64,000 bases of DNA from Terriglobus roseus DSM 18391 (GCF_000265425.1 NC_018014.1:2170001-2234000), one strand, 5' to 3'. Shown: positions 43,980 to 52,568, counted from the first letter of the stretch. Numbers and translations are program-made. The notes: generated by a model from the letters alone, not told the origin.

Positions 43980-44441
43980 TTATTCGTCGTCGCTGTCGTC
44001 AAGAACGATGCTGCCCAGATCGGCCACAGCTTCCATCCACTGCTGATAGCGGTCGTACCACTCGGTGGCGGTCTCGTAGAGGAACATGACGCCGCCGTAG
44101 GCGAAGCCGAGCTGCAGGTAGCCGGTCTTGCCGACGTACTTGAGCAGGTACTGTGCGTCGTCGAGCTCCTGGCCAGCTTCGTCGGGGAAGCGGTGGACGC
44201 GGGTGCGCTCGATCAGCGTCTCAATGTCCTGCTTTTCCAGGACGACTTCGCTCATGGTGACGAAGGGGACGTTGGTCGCCTTGGCATGCTCGACGAAGTC
44301 TTTCCAGCTGTCGGGACCATCATCCTCAAACATCACGGAGGGCACGTCTTCCGGGACGTATGCGTTCAGGCGCCGCAGGCCGTTGCCCGCGATGAACGCG
44401 ATCATGTCGTCTTTCACAATGAGGAGGTCGTCTGGCTGCAT
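43980..44441 (-). CDS. Acidic hypothetical protein upstream of recJ
   Basis: A 153-residue soluble protein, acidic at its C-terminus (DDSDDE). It has a helical and beta mix with SWKDFVEHAKATNVPFVTMS and LIERTRVHRFPDEAGQELDD as the most protein-like segments. No signal peptide, membrane helix or recognisable catalytic motif. AAAGGA lies close before the ATG. It is co-oriented with recJ and its stop is 4 bp from the favoured recJ start, so the two are probably co-expressed. Function unknown; I do not recognise a family. Confidence 0.75.
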   Translation of the reverse strand: MQPDDLLIVKDDMIAFIAGNGLRRLNAYVPEDVPSVMFEDDGPDSWKDFVEHAKATNVPFVTMSEVVLEKQDIETLIERTRVHRFPDEAGQELDDAQYLLKYVGKTGYLQLGFAYGGVMFLYETATEWYDRYQQWMEAVADLGSIVLDDSDDE

Positions 44442-44486
44442 CGTCCTTTGATTGTCTCATCCCGAAGGCCGGGGAGCATCGAGGTT

Positions 44487-44834
44487 ATGAGTGTTCCCGA
44501 GTGGCAGATTCGTGTCTGCATGAATGAGCGCGAGCCCGACGCATCCCGGCCTTCCTGCCGGAACGAGGGCGCCAAGAAGTTAAAGGACGAGCTCAAGGAC
44601 ATGGTGAAGGATGCCGCTCTAATGAGAAAGGTTCGCGTGCTGGAACCAGCTGCATGGACTAGTGTGAACACGCTGCGGTTTGCGTGGTGTATTCGGACAA
44701 TGTCTGGTACAGCTTTACCAAGGCGAAGGGACGCGGAGAAGATCGTGCAGCAGCACCTGGTAGGCGGAAAGCCAGTGAAACGCCTGCTGCGTGACGCGCC
44801 CGAGAATCTGCGACGGGCGGACAGCCGCAAGTAG
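44487..44834 (+). pseudogene. Broken (2Fe-2S) ferredoxin-like gene
   Basis: The frame from ATG 44487 begins like a thioredoxin-fold (2Fe-2S) ferredoxin: RVCMNEREPD (first ligand Cys11), PSCRNEGAKKLKDELKD (Cys24). The region that should carry the C-L-D-Q-C-E-H ligand motif is in another frame: TGC-ATG-GAC-TAG-TGT-GAA-CAC (44651-44671), where TAG (44660-44662) replaces the expected Gln CAG. The segment VCVVYSDNVWYSF continues in that frame, then the ending EKIVQQHLVGGKPVKRLL is back in the first frame. So one base seems lost near 44650 and one gained near 44730, plus a nonsense change. The current 115-residue frame cannot bind the cluster. Confidence 0.85.
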
Positions 44835-44857
44835 AGAAGTAGGGGGACGGCTGCAAC

Positions 44858-45157
44858 ATGCTATCCTCCTTCTTGCCCATGCTCTTCTCCAAAGACTACG
44901 TCGGATATTTGTCGCGCCAGGTTGTGCGCAGGCTGGTGGAGGCGAAGATGATTCGCACCGACAAGCCAGCCATTGTGGCCGAGCGGATCAACGCCGGTCT
45001 GATCGAAGAGCTGTCTCTGGAAGACCGCATCAATGACGAAGTTCGCGTCATTCTTGAGGCTTTCCAGGACGACATGCTGAAATCCGGCGCGAGCTACCCG
45101 GAGATGTTCAAAAAGGTGAAGAACGAGCTCACCCGCAAGTACAAGGCGGTGCTTTAG
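44858..45157 (+). CDS. DUF507 family protein (first of a tandem pair)
   Basis: A 99-residue helical protein of the DUF507 family, whose molecular role is unknown. DYVGYLSRQVVRRLVEAKMI, followed by INDEVRVILEAFQDDML and YPEMFKKVKNELTRKY, shows the family pattern. The ATG at 44879 would give the more typical MLFSKDYVGY start; 44858 is kept because GGGGGA stands at a usable distance. Two bases separate it from its paralogue. Pairs of DUF507 genes suggest a heteromer. Confidence 0.85.
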   Translation: MLSSFLPMLFSKDYVGYLSRQVVRRLVEAKMIRTDKPAIVAERINAGLIEELSLEDRINDEVRVILEAFQDDMLKSGASYPEMFKKVKNELTRKYKAVL

Positions 45158-45159
45158 TC

Positions 45160-45435
45160 ATGCGCATCTCTCGCGATAAGGTGAATAAGCTGGCCCACAC
45201 GGTCGCCGACACACTGGCGGACGTGGACGAGGCTGAGTTTCTGGAAGATCGCAATACGATCCGTCAGGAAGCCCGGAAGATCCTGGAAATGCTGCTGGCC
45301 GATGAAGTGAAGATCGATGCCGCCGCGCGCGGCAAGATCACGTCGCAGCAGAGGATCATCCTGGAAGGCACGCAGGAGTGGGACATCCTTTACCGGAAGT
45401 ACTACAACGATGAAGTGAAGCGGCTGGGTATCTAG
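45160..45435 (+). CDS. DUF507 family protein (second of a tandem pair)
   Basis: A 91-residue helical, charged protein that matches DUF507 along its length (MRISRDKVNKLAHTVADTL, then RQEARKILEMLLADE and ILYRKYYNDEVKRLG). No signal peptide or membrane helix. It starts 2 bp after the first DUF507 gene and shares its plan (N-terminal helix with a KVN/YVG..L pattern, C-terminal Arg/Lys/Tyr helix), so the pair probably arose by duplication. Function unknown. Confidence 0.88.
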   Translation: MRISRDKVNKLAHTVADTLADVDEAEFLEDRNTIRQEARKILEMLLADEVKIDAAARGKITSQQRIILEGTQEWDILYRKYYNDEVKRLGI

Positions 45436-45441
45436 AGCGGT

Positions 45442-45471
45442 TTGGAATCATCACGGTGTTTGCGGTATACT
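45442..45471 (+). promoter_or_regulatory. Candidate promoter of the tRNA-Glu gene
   Basis: TTGGAA (45442-45447) and TATACT (45466-45471), 18 bp apart, 35 bp before the tRNA. The CGGTATACTT context also occurs before lgt (60500-60509). Confidence 0.5.
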
Positions 45472-45506
45472 TTGGAAGTCGCGCAAGTGATGGCCATTCC
45501 AAATGT

Positions 45507-45583
45507 GGCGTTATGGTGTAACTGGTTAACACGTCGCCCTCTCAAGGCGAAGAGTCCGGGTTCGAGCCCCGGTAACGCTACCA
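45507..45583 (+). tRNA. tRNA-Glu (anticodon CTC)
   Basis: A 77-base cloverleaf including an encoded CCA end. The acceptor arm GGCGTTA pairs with TAACGCT (first pair G-T), the D arm is GTGT/ACAC, the anticodon arm TCGCC/GGCGA holds loop CTCTCAA (anticodon CTC, reading GAG), and the T arm CCGGG/CCCGG encloses TTCGAGC. Confidence 0.95.
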
Positions 45584-45668
45584 AATTCTCAGCTTCTCGC
45601 TAAATAACCTCAGACTTGAGCCACCCAGGCTGCTTTTATGGCGTCCTGTCTACTTTGGGGGTAGCTTT

Positions 45669-46637
45669 TTGGCTAAGCAGCGAATCTTGGTGACTGGCGC
45701 AAGCGGCACCTTAGGCCTGAACATCCTTCGTCAGTTAGTTGCAACGAACTCCTATAAAGTTATTGCACCGGTCCGCAGCAAAAGTGCGGAGCTGGCCACT
45801 TTCGGCGAAGATGTTCAATTCATCGATCATGAACTAAGCGATGCGATCCATACGGCCCAGATCTTTGAGCGTGCGAACCCGGACGTAATTGTCCATGCGG
45901 CTGCCAGTGGCTTGCGCCCCCCTAAAGGGTCCTGGTTTGACTTGATGCACTTCAATGTGGAATCGACGATGCGTTTATTTCAGATGAACTGCAGGTTTGA
46001 CCACCATTCGCGTTTCATCTACATCAGCACGGGGCTTGTGTATCGAGAACAGGGCCGCCCTCTACTTGAGACTGATCCTATTGAGACCCTGCACCCCTAC
46101 GGGGCCAGCAAGGCCGCTAGCGACTCGATGCTCCAAGCCGCGGCAGCGGAGTTTAAGCGGTCGCTCACCATATTGCGGCCGTTCGCTTTCACGGGCCTTC
46201 ATGATGGCGGCGAACGCCTTTTTCCGAGAATCGTCACGGCTTCAGCTACCGGCAACACATTGCCTATGACGCTTGGGAACCAAGTGCGTGATTTTTGTTC
46301 CGTCGAAGATATTGCGCGGGCCGTCGTGCTGACAATCGAACGTAAGCCTGAGTCGATGATCGAAAAATTCAATCTAGGCAGCGGAGTTTCTGTTCCGCTT
46401 CGTGACCTAGTGACCGACGTGTGTCAGAAGTTAAAACTTGCGCCCAAGCTTGAATTTGGGAAAGTGCCGATGCACCCATTTGAACCCTTCCATTCCGTCG
46501 CGGATATTACCGCTGCTCGGGAGAAGCTCGGCTGGACTCCACGCCAGTCCGTGGCGCGCGCCGTTTGGGAACTGGCCAGACAAATGTATCCCGCACTAGA
46601 GATGAAGGAGCCTGCCCCAGGTGGAAGAACAGCTTGA
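45669..46637 (+). CDS. NAD-dependent epimerase/dehydratase (glycan island)
   Basis: A 322-residue extended SDR. N-terminal TGASGTLGLNILRQL binds NAD(P); HAAASGLRPP, FIYISTGLVYREQ and the catalytic YGASKAASD (Tyr-x-x-x-Lys) follow; C-terminal FNLGSGVSVPLRDLV is typical of sugar-nucleotide epimerases. The start is TTG 45669 with no clear ribosome site. It overlaps the next gene by 17 bp. The exact sugar is unknown. First gene of a four-gene set behind tRNA-Glu. Confidence 0.87.
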   Translation: MAKQRILVTGASGTLGLNILRQLVATNSYKVIAPVRSKSAELATFGEDVQFIDHELSDAIHTAQIFERANPDVIVHAAASGLRPPKGSWFDLMHFNVESTMRLFQMNCRFDHHSRFIYISTGLVYREQGRPLLETDPIETLHPYGASKAASDSMLQAAAAEFKRSLTILRPFAFTGLHDGGERLFPRIVTASATGNTLPMTLGNQVRDFCSVEDIARAVVLTIERKPESMIEKFNLGSGVSVPLRDLVTDVCQKLKLAPKLEFGKVPMHPFEPFHSVADITAAREKLGWTPRQSVARAVWELARQMYPALEMKEPAPGGRTA

Positions 46638-47346
46638 GCTTTCTGTAGTAATGCCTGCTTATCGCGAAGCAGATTCGCTTCGCATGCTTCTGCCGAATCT
46701 TGTCCCTGCCGTTGCGAAACTTTCGAACAGGTTTGAGATTATCGTCGCGGACTCCATGACACCTGTCGATGACACAGCCGAGGTCTGCGGTGAAAACGGT
46801 GTGCGATGCGTGCCGCGTCGCGGCGGCAACACCTATGGGGATGCGGTTCGCAGCGGAATCGAGAGTTCATCGGGAAGATATGTGCTTTTGATGGATTCCG
46901 ACGGTTCGCACAATCCAGCGGAACTGTTCAAGCTCTGGAACCAGCGTGGAAAGTGCGATCTGGTCATCGGGTCGCGCTACGTACGCGGAGGCAGTACCGA
47001 GAATCCAGCGATCCTGATTCTGATGAGCCGTGTTCTCAATTTGGCATATAAGTTCGCCTTCCACCTTCCGGTCGCAGATGTCAGCAATAGCCTCAGACTT
47101 TATCGTGGGGAGCAACTGCGCTCCCTGCACTTGGTCTCGAGTAACTTCGACATCGTGGAAGAGATTCTGATTCGTCTTGTTGCAGGCAAAACTCACGCTA
47201 CCGTGACGGAAGTGCCTGTCACATTTGAGCAGCGTAAGGCGGGTGAAAGCAAGCGTCACTTGCCGACGTTTGTTATGAGTTATTTCAGTTCCATGGCTAA
47301 AATGCGGGCCTTCCGCAATGAAGAGATGGCAAAAAACAAGCAGTAG
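46621..47346 (+). CDS. Family 2 glycosyltransferase (dolichol-phosphate-mannose-synthase-like)
   Basis: A 241-residue GT-A glycosyltransferase without membrane helices: LSVVMPAYREADSLRMLL (strand 1 and nucleotide site), LLMDSDGSHNP (the DxD-like metal site) and IGSRYVRGG followed by DVSNSLRLYRGEQL, as in DPM1/polyisoprenyl-phosphate glycosyltransferases. It would transfer a sugar to polyprenyl phosphate. GTG 46621 lies inside the upstream gene. In this island it could supply a lipid-linked sugar to the GT87-like membrane protein. Confidence 0.87.
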   Translation: MEEQLELSVVMPAYREADSLRMLLPNLVPAVAKLSNRFEIIVADSMTPVDDTAEVCGENGVRCVPRRGGNTYGDAVRSGIESSSGRYVLLMDSDGSHNPAELFKLWNQRGKCDLVIGSRYVRGGSTENPAILILMSRVLNLAYKFAFHLPVADVSNSLRLYRGEQLRSLHLVSSNFDIVEEILIRLVAGKTHATVTEVPVTFEQRKAGESKRHLPTFVMSYFSSMAKMRAFRNEEMAKNKQ

Positions 47347-47360
47347 ACGGGAGATACGGT

Positions 47361-48383
47361 TTGGCTTACTTAGTAACTGGTGGATGTGGTTTTGTTGGCA
47401 GCAATCTGACCGCGGAGTTGTTACGCCGGGGGGAGCAGGTCGTGGTTTTGGATAATTTCACGCGTCCCGGAACGCCGATAAACTATGCATGGCTCCAGAC
47501 GATTGGTAGGTTCGATTTCTTTCACGGAGACGTTCGGAACAGCCAGGATGTTGAGACGATCTTCCGGGCTTTTCCGATCGATTGTGTGTTCCATCTGGCA
47601 GGACAGGTCGCGATGACCACGTCTCTTGAGAATCCACGCCGCGACTTCGAAGTTAACGTGCTGGGCTCCATTAATGTGCTGGAGGCAGTCCGATTGCACG
47701 CACCGGACGCAACGGTGGTCTATGCATCGAGCAATAAGGTCTACGGTGAACTTGAGGCCTGCGTCCTGGAAGAGAAGCCGACTCGCTACGAGCCGGCGGG
47801 CAAGAAAGACGTGGACGAACGGGCTAGGCTGGAGTTCTACACGCCGTATGGCTGCTCAAAGGGCGCGGCAGACCAGTACATGCAGGAATATGCGCGTAAC
47901 TTCAAGGTGAAGAGCGTGGTCTTCCGGCATTCCACAATTTACGGCGGACGTCAGATCTCGACGTTTGATCAGGGCTGGGTCGGCTGGTTCTGCCAGCAGG
48001 CGATTGAGACAAAGCACAATCCGTCTCATAGTTTTACGATCAACGGCGATGGCAAGCAGGTTCGTGATCTATTGCATGTGTCGGATGCGGTGGCTTGCTA
48101 CCTTGCAGCACACGAAAACCGCGCACAAGGTATCGGAAATGCCTTCAACATCGGTGGCGGTTATGAGAACAGCATGTCCTTGCGAGAACTCTTTTTACAC
48201 CTGGAGAAGGAACTGGGCATAAAGATGAATCCACGCGAACTGCCGTGGCGAGCCAACGACCAGAAGTACTTCGTCGCGGACAATAGCAAGGCGTTAAGGC
48301 TCATCGGTTGGTCACCAAAGAAAGCGAAGGCAGATGGGATCGCGGACTCTCTCGCTTGGGAACTCCAGAGACGGAATGCATAA
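47361..48383 (+). CDS. Nucleotide-sugar epimerase (CDP-paratose 2-epimerase-like)
   Basis: A 340-residue SDR with the N-terminal TGGCGFVGSNLTAELL, VFHLAGQVAMTTS, VYASSNKVYG and the active-site YGCSKGAADQY (Tyr-x-x-x-Lys), with FNIGGGYENSMSL near the end. The V-A-M-T-T-S-L pattern is characteristic of RfbE/CDP-tyvelose epimerases. TTG 47361 is the start, with GGGAGAT before it. It overlaps the following gene by 8 bp. Confidence 0.87.
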   Translation: MAYLVTGGCGFVGSNLTAELLRRGEQVVVLDNFTRPGTPINYAWLQTIGRFDFFHGDVRNSQDVETIFRAFPIDCVFHLAGQVAMTTSLENPRRDFEVNVLGSINVLEAVRLHAPDATVVYASSNKVYGELEACVLEEKPTRYEPAGKKDVDERARLEFYTPYGCSKGAADQYMQEYARNFKVKSVVFRHSTIYGGRQISTFDQGWVGWFCQQAIETKHNPSHSFTINGDGKQVRDLLHVSDAVACYLAAHENRAQGIGNAFNIGGGYENSMSLRELFLHLEKELGIKMNPRELPWRANDQKYFVADNSKALRLIGWSPKKAKADGIADSLAWELQRRNA

Positions 48384-49737
48384 GCGCGCCGCACAGAATC
48401 ACTTGGATGGCACAAGCCCGCGTAAAGAACGGGCGCTGCTTCTAACTGTCGGCAATTGCAAGCCGATCCAAGCATTTCTGTTAGTGTTGATCAGCCTATG
48501 GGTCCTGACCGCCGTAGTCGGCCTGCTGGAGCACTTTGCTCTGCACTGGCCGAAGGAGCATTGGTCGCCAATGTTCGTGTCTACCGCCCCGTACGATGAT
48601 TTCACCATTTACAGGGAACGCTTTCATTACTTCCATCAGGCCGATTTTTTCGTGCCTTGGCAGACTCACGCCGTTGGGATCTCCAATTTCCCCTTCACAT
48701 ATCCGGCGCCGGCTGCAATTGCCTTCAAGCTCCTCTTCGTTTTTGGTTCTGCTAGCGAGTATGTGCTTTTTGCATTCTTTCTAGCCGGGAGTTTGCTCGC
48801 GCTAGCGCTCTTTGGACGCGCGCTGACGGTACACGGGTTCACTGGGCCTTCTACCATTTGTTTTCTCGGTCTTGCGGCAGGCCTTTCATATCCGGCCATG
48901 TTCGCGATCGACCGTGGAAACATCGAGCTCTTGAACGCCCTCCTCGTTTGGTCAGCCGTCGCTTGCATATGGAAACGGTGGTGGACCGCAGGTGCAGTCC
49001 TGCTCGGAGTCGCCATCTCTTTCAAGCTGTTTCCTATATTCCTCCTAGGATTGTTCGTTGCGAACCGCAAGTATCTTGCCACGTTGGTATCTGTGTCCTC
49101 GGCTGGTGTCGCCACGGTATTGTCCTACTTGGCACTCGGCCCTACATTGGGAGAGGCACGTCGGGGAATTGCCAGCGGGTTACTTTTCTTTCAGCAACAG
49201 TACGTTTTATCTTTCCATCAGTATGAGGCGGAGTTTGACCATTCACTTTTTTTGCCTGTGAAGATGGTTGCCATCGCGCTTCATCATTTTTTCCCCGCCT
49301 CCTTGCCAGCGGGACTTGCGTCCTACGCCAGCGGCTATCTCGCTATTGCAACTCTCTTGTGCCTCGTTCTTTTTTTCTGGCGAATTGTGAAAATGCCGTT
49401 GCCGAATCAAATCATCATTTTGGTGGTGCTATCGGTTTTGGTCCCACCCTTATCCAGCGATTACACCTTGGTCCATCTCTACGCAGGTTGGGCCGTCCTC
49501 ACGTTATGCGTCGTAAGTTCCAACCGGCTTGACGACAGAGCGATGAAGGGAGGGTTGCTTGCCATGGCCCTGTTCGGCGCACTGATGGCACCGGAGAGTT
49601 TTCTTTATGCGCATCACTTTGGATTCTCCGGTCTAGCGAAGATGCTTATGCTCCTCACACTGGCCGCGACAGCCGCAATCTTCCCTTGGCAGTACAGCGG
49701 TTTATTGAAAGATGATGGGGTTGCGCTCTTAACCTGA
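48376..49737 (+). CDS. Polytopic membrane glycosyltransferase (GT87/DUF2029-like)
   Basis: A 453-residue membrane protein with about ten helices and a periplasmic loop between the first two. AIDRGNIELLNALLVWSAV, followed by AGAVLLGVAISFKLFPIFLL, is the pattern of DUF2029/GT87 mannosyltransferases that use polyprenyl-phosphate sugars. ATG 48376 overlaps the upstream stop by 8 bp; an upstream open extension to 48334 overlaps more and is not favoured. Long T-rich codon runs give this gene a composition unlike its neighbours. Confidence 0.82.
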   Translation: MHKRAAQNHLDGTSPRKERALLLTVGNCKPIQAFLLVLISLWVLTAVVGLLEHFALHWPKEHWSPMFVSTAPYDDFTIYRERFHYFHQADFFVPWQTHAVGISNFPFTYPAPAAIAFKLLFVFGSASEYVLFAFFLAGSLLALALFGRALTVHGFTGPSTICFLGLAAGLSYPAMFAIDRGNIELLNALLVWSAVACIWKRWWTAGAVLLGVAISFKLFPIFLLGLFVANRKYLATLVSVSSAGVATVLSYLALGPTLGEARRGIASGLLFFQQQYVLSFHQYEAEFDHSLFLPVKMVAIALHHFFPASLPAGLASYASGYLAIATLLCLVLFFWRIVKMPLPNQIIILVVLSVLVPPLSSDYTLVHLYAGWAVLTLCVVSSNRLDDRAMKGGLLAMALFGALMAPESFLYAHHFGFSGLAKMLMLLTLAATAAIFPWQYSGLLKDDGVALLT

Positions 49738-49796
49738 TTGTCGATAAGCACCATCATGGGCTCGGTCTTCGGAACGATATTAATACCGAGGCAGCG

Positions 49797-49802
49797 TATA
49801 CT
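49797..49802 (+). promoter_or_regulatory. Candidate -10 box (TATACT) directly before the miaB start
   Basis: TATACT ends 6 bp before GTG 49809, so transcription is predicted to begin at the start codon; no Shine-Dalgarno sequence is present. A clear -35 is not visible. Confidence 0.45.
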
Positions 49803-49808
49803 TTCCTC

Positions 49809-51143
49809 GTGAGCGCTGCAGCTAAAACCTTTTATATGGAGACCTTCGGTTGCCAGATGAATGCCCATGACTCTGAAAAGGTCATTGGCACGTTGGAGCA
49901 TGAGGGGTATGTCCGGGTCCAGGATGAAGAGGCTGCGGAGCTGATTCTTTACAACACCTGCTCAATTCGCGACAAGGCGGAGCAGAAGGTCTTCCATCGG
50001 CTGAACGAATACAAGCGCATGCAGGGCGAAGGGAAGCAGTTTGCCGTGCTGGGCTGTGTTGCGCAGCAGGAAGGCGAGAAGATTTTTGAGAAGGCGCCTT
50101 TTGTGTCGCTGGTTTCGGGATCGGCTTCGTATCGCAATCTGCCGGAGATGCTGGTGCGTCTCGAGGCTGGTGAGAAGCGGATCACGGGCCTGGACGACCG
50201 TCGTACGCAGGACGCGACGTTCGATACGGAGTTCACGACACGCAGCAATCCGCACCGCGGCTACATCACCATCATTGAAGGTTGCGACAAGTTCTGCAGC
50301 TATTGCGTGGTGCCGTATACGCGTGGCAAAGAGCGTTCGCGGGCGTCCGACAGCATCATGGCTGAGGCGCAGCGGATGGCCTCGCTGGGCTATACGGACA
50401 TCCAGTTGCTGGGGCAGAACGTGAACAGTTACCGCGACCCCCTGGGGCAGCGGACATTTGCGCAGGTGTTGGAATCGATTGGTGTGCTGCACGGTGTTCG
50501 TCGGGTGCGCTTCACTACGTCGCATCCGCGCGACTTTACGCCGGACATTATTGAAGTAATCGACCGGATGCCGACCGTCTGCGACCACGTGCATCTGCCG
50601 GTGCAGTCCGGCTCTTCTGCGGTGCTGAAGGCGATGCAGCGCGAGTACACGCGGGAGTGGTACCTGGAGCGCATCGGCTGGATCAAGGCTGCGAAGCGGG
50701 ATATCAGCATGACGACGGACATCATCGTTGGGTTCCCCGGAGAGACGGAAGAGGACTTTGAGATGACGATGAGTCTGCTGGATGAAGTGGGCTACGACGC
50801 CGTCTACGCCTTCCAGTACTCGCAGCGTCCCAATACGCCTGCAGTGGGCATGCCGGATACCGTTCCGGACGATGTGAAGTCTTCGCGGCTGCAGCGGTTG
50901 ATGGACGCGCAGCGGGAGCGGCAGCGTATTGCCTACGAGCGTCATATGGGGCAGGTGATGGACGTGATGGTGGAGGGCTACAATTCGCAGCGTGGTCAGA
51001 TCACAGGTCGTTCCTCCCAGAACAAAACGGTGAACTTCACCACGACGCAGCCGATTCTTCCGGCGCTGGGCAGCTATCAACAGGTAAAGATCACACGCAG
51101 CTTCCCCAACAGCCTGGTGGGCGAAGCAGTACTGGCAGGCTGA
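49809..51143 (+). CDS. miaB: tRNA-2-methylthio-N6-isopentenyladenosine synthase MiaB
   Basis: Radical SAM methylthiotransferase that converts i6A37 to ms2i6A37 in tRNAs. The 444-residue product has the UPF0004 domain with three cluster-binding cysteines (Cys15, Cys51, Cys83), the radical SAM motif C159-DKF-C163-SY-C166, and a C-terminal TRAM domain with GQITGRSSQNKTVNF. The VPYTRGKERSR after the cluster motif is the MiaB signature. GTG 49809 is the start, with a -10 box just before. It probably leads a short operon with the BFN-domain gene 2 bp downstream. Confidence 0.95.
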   Translation: MSAAAKTFYMETFGCQMNAHDSEKVIGTLEHEGYVRVQDEEAAELILYNTCSIRDKAEQKVFHRLNEYKRMQGEGKQFAVLGCVAQQEGEKIFEKAPFVSLVSGSASYRNLPEMLVRLEAGEKRITGLDDRRTQDATFDTEFTTRSNPHRGYITIIEGCDKFCSYCVVPYTRGKERSRASDSIMAEAQRMASLGYTDIQLLGQNVNSYRDPLGQRTFAQVLESIGVLHGVRRVRFTTSHPRDFTPDIIEVIDRMPTVCDHVHLPVQSGSSAVLKAMQREYTREWYLERIGWIKAAKRDISMTTDIIVGFPGETEEDFEMTMSLLDEVGYDAVYAFQYSQRPNTPAVGMPDTVPDDVKSSRLQRLMDAQRERQRIAYERHMGQVMDVMVEGYNSQRGQITGRSSQNKTVNFTTTQPILPALGSYQQVKITRSFPNSLVGEAVLAG

Positions 51144-51145
51144 CG

Positions 51146-51682
51146 ATGACACGTTCTGCAGAGCACGCAAAGGGAAGCACGACGCCTGAGGGAACGGGCG
51201 ATGAGGTTGAGGTTCGTATACGGGGTCTGATGATGGATCCTGTCACGAACATGCCCATGATCGTCCTGAAGGATTTGACCGGCGACGGCGTGCTGCCCAT
51301 CTGGGTCGGCATCTTCGAGGCAAACGCGATTGCGCTTGAGATTGAGAAATCCGCGACACCGCGGCCGATGACGCATGATTTGTTGCGGAATGTACTGCGT
51401 GCCTTCGACGCGACCGTGACCCGCGTGGTCATCAACGACCTGAAGGATGACACGTTCTTTGCGGTGATCTGGCTGGATCGCGACGGTGACGTCATGACCA
51501 TGGATTCGCGGCCCTCGGATGCGCTGGCTCTGGCGATGCGCGCGGATTGCCCTATCTATGTCAGTCGCACCGTGATGGACAACGCTCGGATGAACCAGAA
51601 AGGGCGCGACGTAAATTCCGATGAATTGCGTCGCTGGCTGGAAGGCCTGGGCGACGACGATATGGGCCGCTACAAGATGTAG
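51146..51682 (+). CDS. Bifunctional-nuclease (BFN/DUF151) domain protein
   Basis: A 178-residue soluble protein with the DUF151 fold (residues about 22-135): VEVRIRGLMMDP, LPIWVGIFEANAIALEIEK, RPMTHDLLRNVLRAF and DSRPSDALALAMRADCPIYV. Plant BFN1/2 homologues have DNase and RNase activity in vitro; bacterial members are often next to miaB and of unclear role. The acidic C-terminal tail, LEGLGDDDMG, is extra. It starts 2 bp after miaB. Confidence 0.88.
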   Translation: MTRSAEHAKGSTTPEGTGDEVEVRIRGLMMDPVTNMPMIVLKDLTGDGVLPIWVGIFEANAIALEIEKSATPRPMTHDLLRNVLRAFDATVTRVVINDLKDDTFFAVIWLDRDGDVMTMDSRPSDALALAMRADCPIYVSRTVMDNARMNQKGRDVNSDELRRWLEGLGDDDMGRYKM

Positions 51683-51782
51683 CTTGCCCTGGGCGGTTCC
51701 CCAGTCGTCGAAAACTGCATGTTGCACTCAACCGGCGATATCATGAGCGTTGGGTTTCAAGCACCCACGGATGAGAGGCACC

Positions 51783-52532
51783 ATGAGGGATGAAAACGCA
51801 TTGGCTGCGGCCAACTTTTACGATGAAGCCATGAGCAGCCCGCGGGCGCTTGCCGCCACACTGGATCACACCTTGCTGAAGGCCGACGCAACACGCGCAC
51901 AGGTCCTGCATATCTGTGAAGAGGCCGCCGAGTATCGCTTTGCCTGTGCCATGGTTAACCCGTTCTGGGTGTCGACGGCGGTCGCTGCGCTTGCCGGTGC
52001 GGACGTTCCCGTAGGTGTGGTCATTGGGTTTCCGCTGGGCGCCTCGCTGATGGAGTCGAAAGTAGACGAGGCGAAGCGGGCAATTGCGTTGGGCGCGCAT
52101 GACGTCGACATGGTGATGAACATCGGCGCTTTGAAGAGCGGCGAGTATGATGCCGTTGCCGAGGACATCCGTGGCGTGGTGGAGGTTGCACACGGCCGCG
52201 GCGCCATCGTGAAGGTAATTCTGGAAACGGCGCTCCTGAACTTTGAGGAGAAGTTACGCGCCAGCGAGATTGCCGTGACGGCGGGTGCCGACTTTATCAA
52301 GACAAGCACGGGCTTTTCGACGGGCGGGGCTACCGTGGATGACATTGCGCAGATGCGCGGCGTCGCGGGGTCTCGTTGCGGTGTGAAGGCTTCGGGCGGC
52401 ATCCGATCGCTGGCAGACGCGCAGGCGATGTTGCGTGCCGGCGCCACACGGATTGGTGCCAGCGCCAGCGTGCGGATTGTGCAGGAGTTGACGGGCGACG
52501 CCGACGCGTTGAAGGCAACATCCGGCTATTAA
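51783..52532 (+). CDS. deoC: Deoxyribose-phosphate aldolase
   Basis: Cleaves 2-deoxyribose-5-phosphate to glyceraldehyde-3-phosphate and acetaldehyde in deoxynucleoside catabolism. From ATG 51783 (AGAGG 4 bp before) the protein is 249 residues. The Schiff-base Lys173 lies in FIKTSTGF, with Asp109 in VDMVMN and Lys202 in VKASGG completing the catalytic set. The frame is open to TTG 51750. Not accompanied by other deo genes. Confidence 0.94.
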   Translation: MRDENALAAANFYDEAMSSPRALAATLDHTLLKADATRAQVLHICEEAAEYRFACAMVNPFWVSTAVAALAGADVPVGVVIGFPLGASLMESKVDEAKRAIALGAHDVDMVMNIGALKSGEYDAVAEDIRGVVEVAHGRGAIVKVILETALLNFEEKLRASEIAVTAGADFIKTSTGFSTGGATVDDIAQMRGVAGSRCGVKASGGIRSLADAQAMLRAGATRIGASASVRIVQELTGDADALKATSGY

Positions 52533-52568
52533 GCCATCTTAGGAATCAAATCTGCTACAAAGGCAGGC

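Noticed and set aside
43845..44486. Upstream extension of the ferredoxin-like frame across recJ and its small partner
   Set aside because: The upstream part is the complement of two real minus-strand genes; the ferredoxin-like N-terminus starts at 44487.
45584..49808. Integrated element bounded by tRNA-Glu direct repeats
   Set aside because: No copy of the tRNA 3' end and no integrase gene is visible at the right side of the glycan genes; kept only as an island hypothesis.
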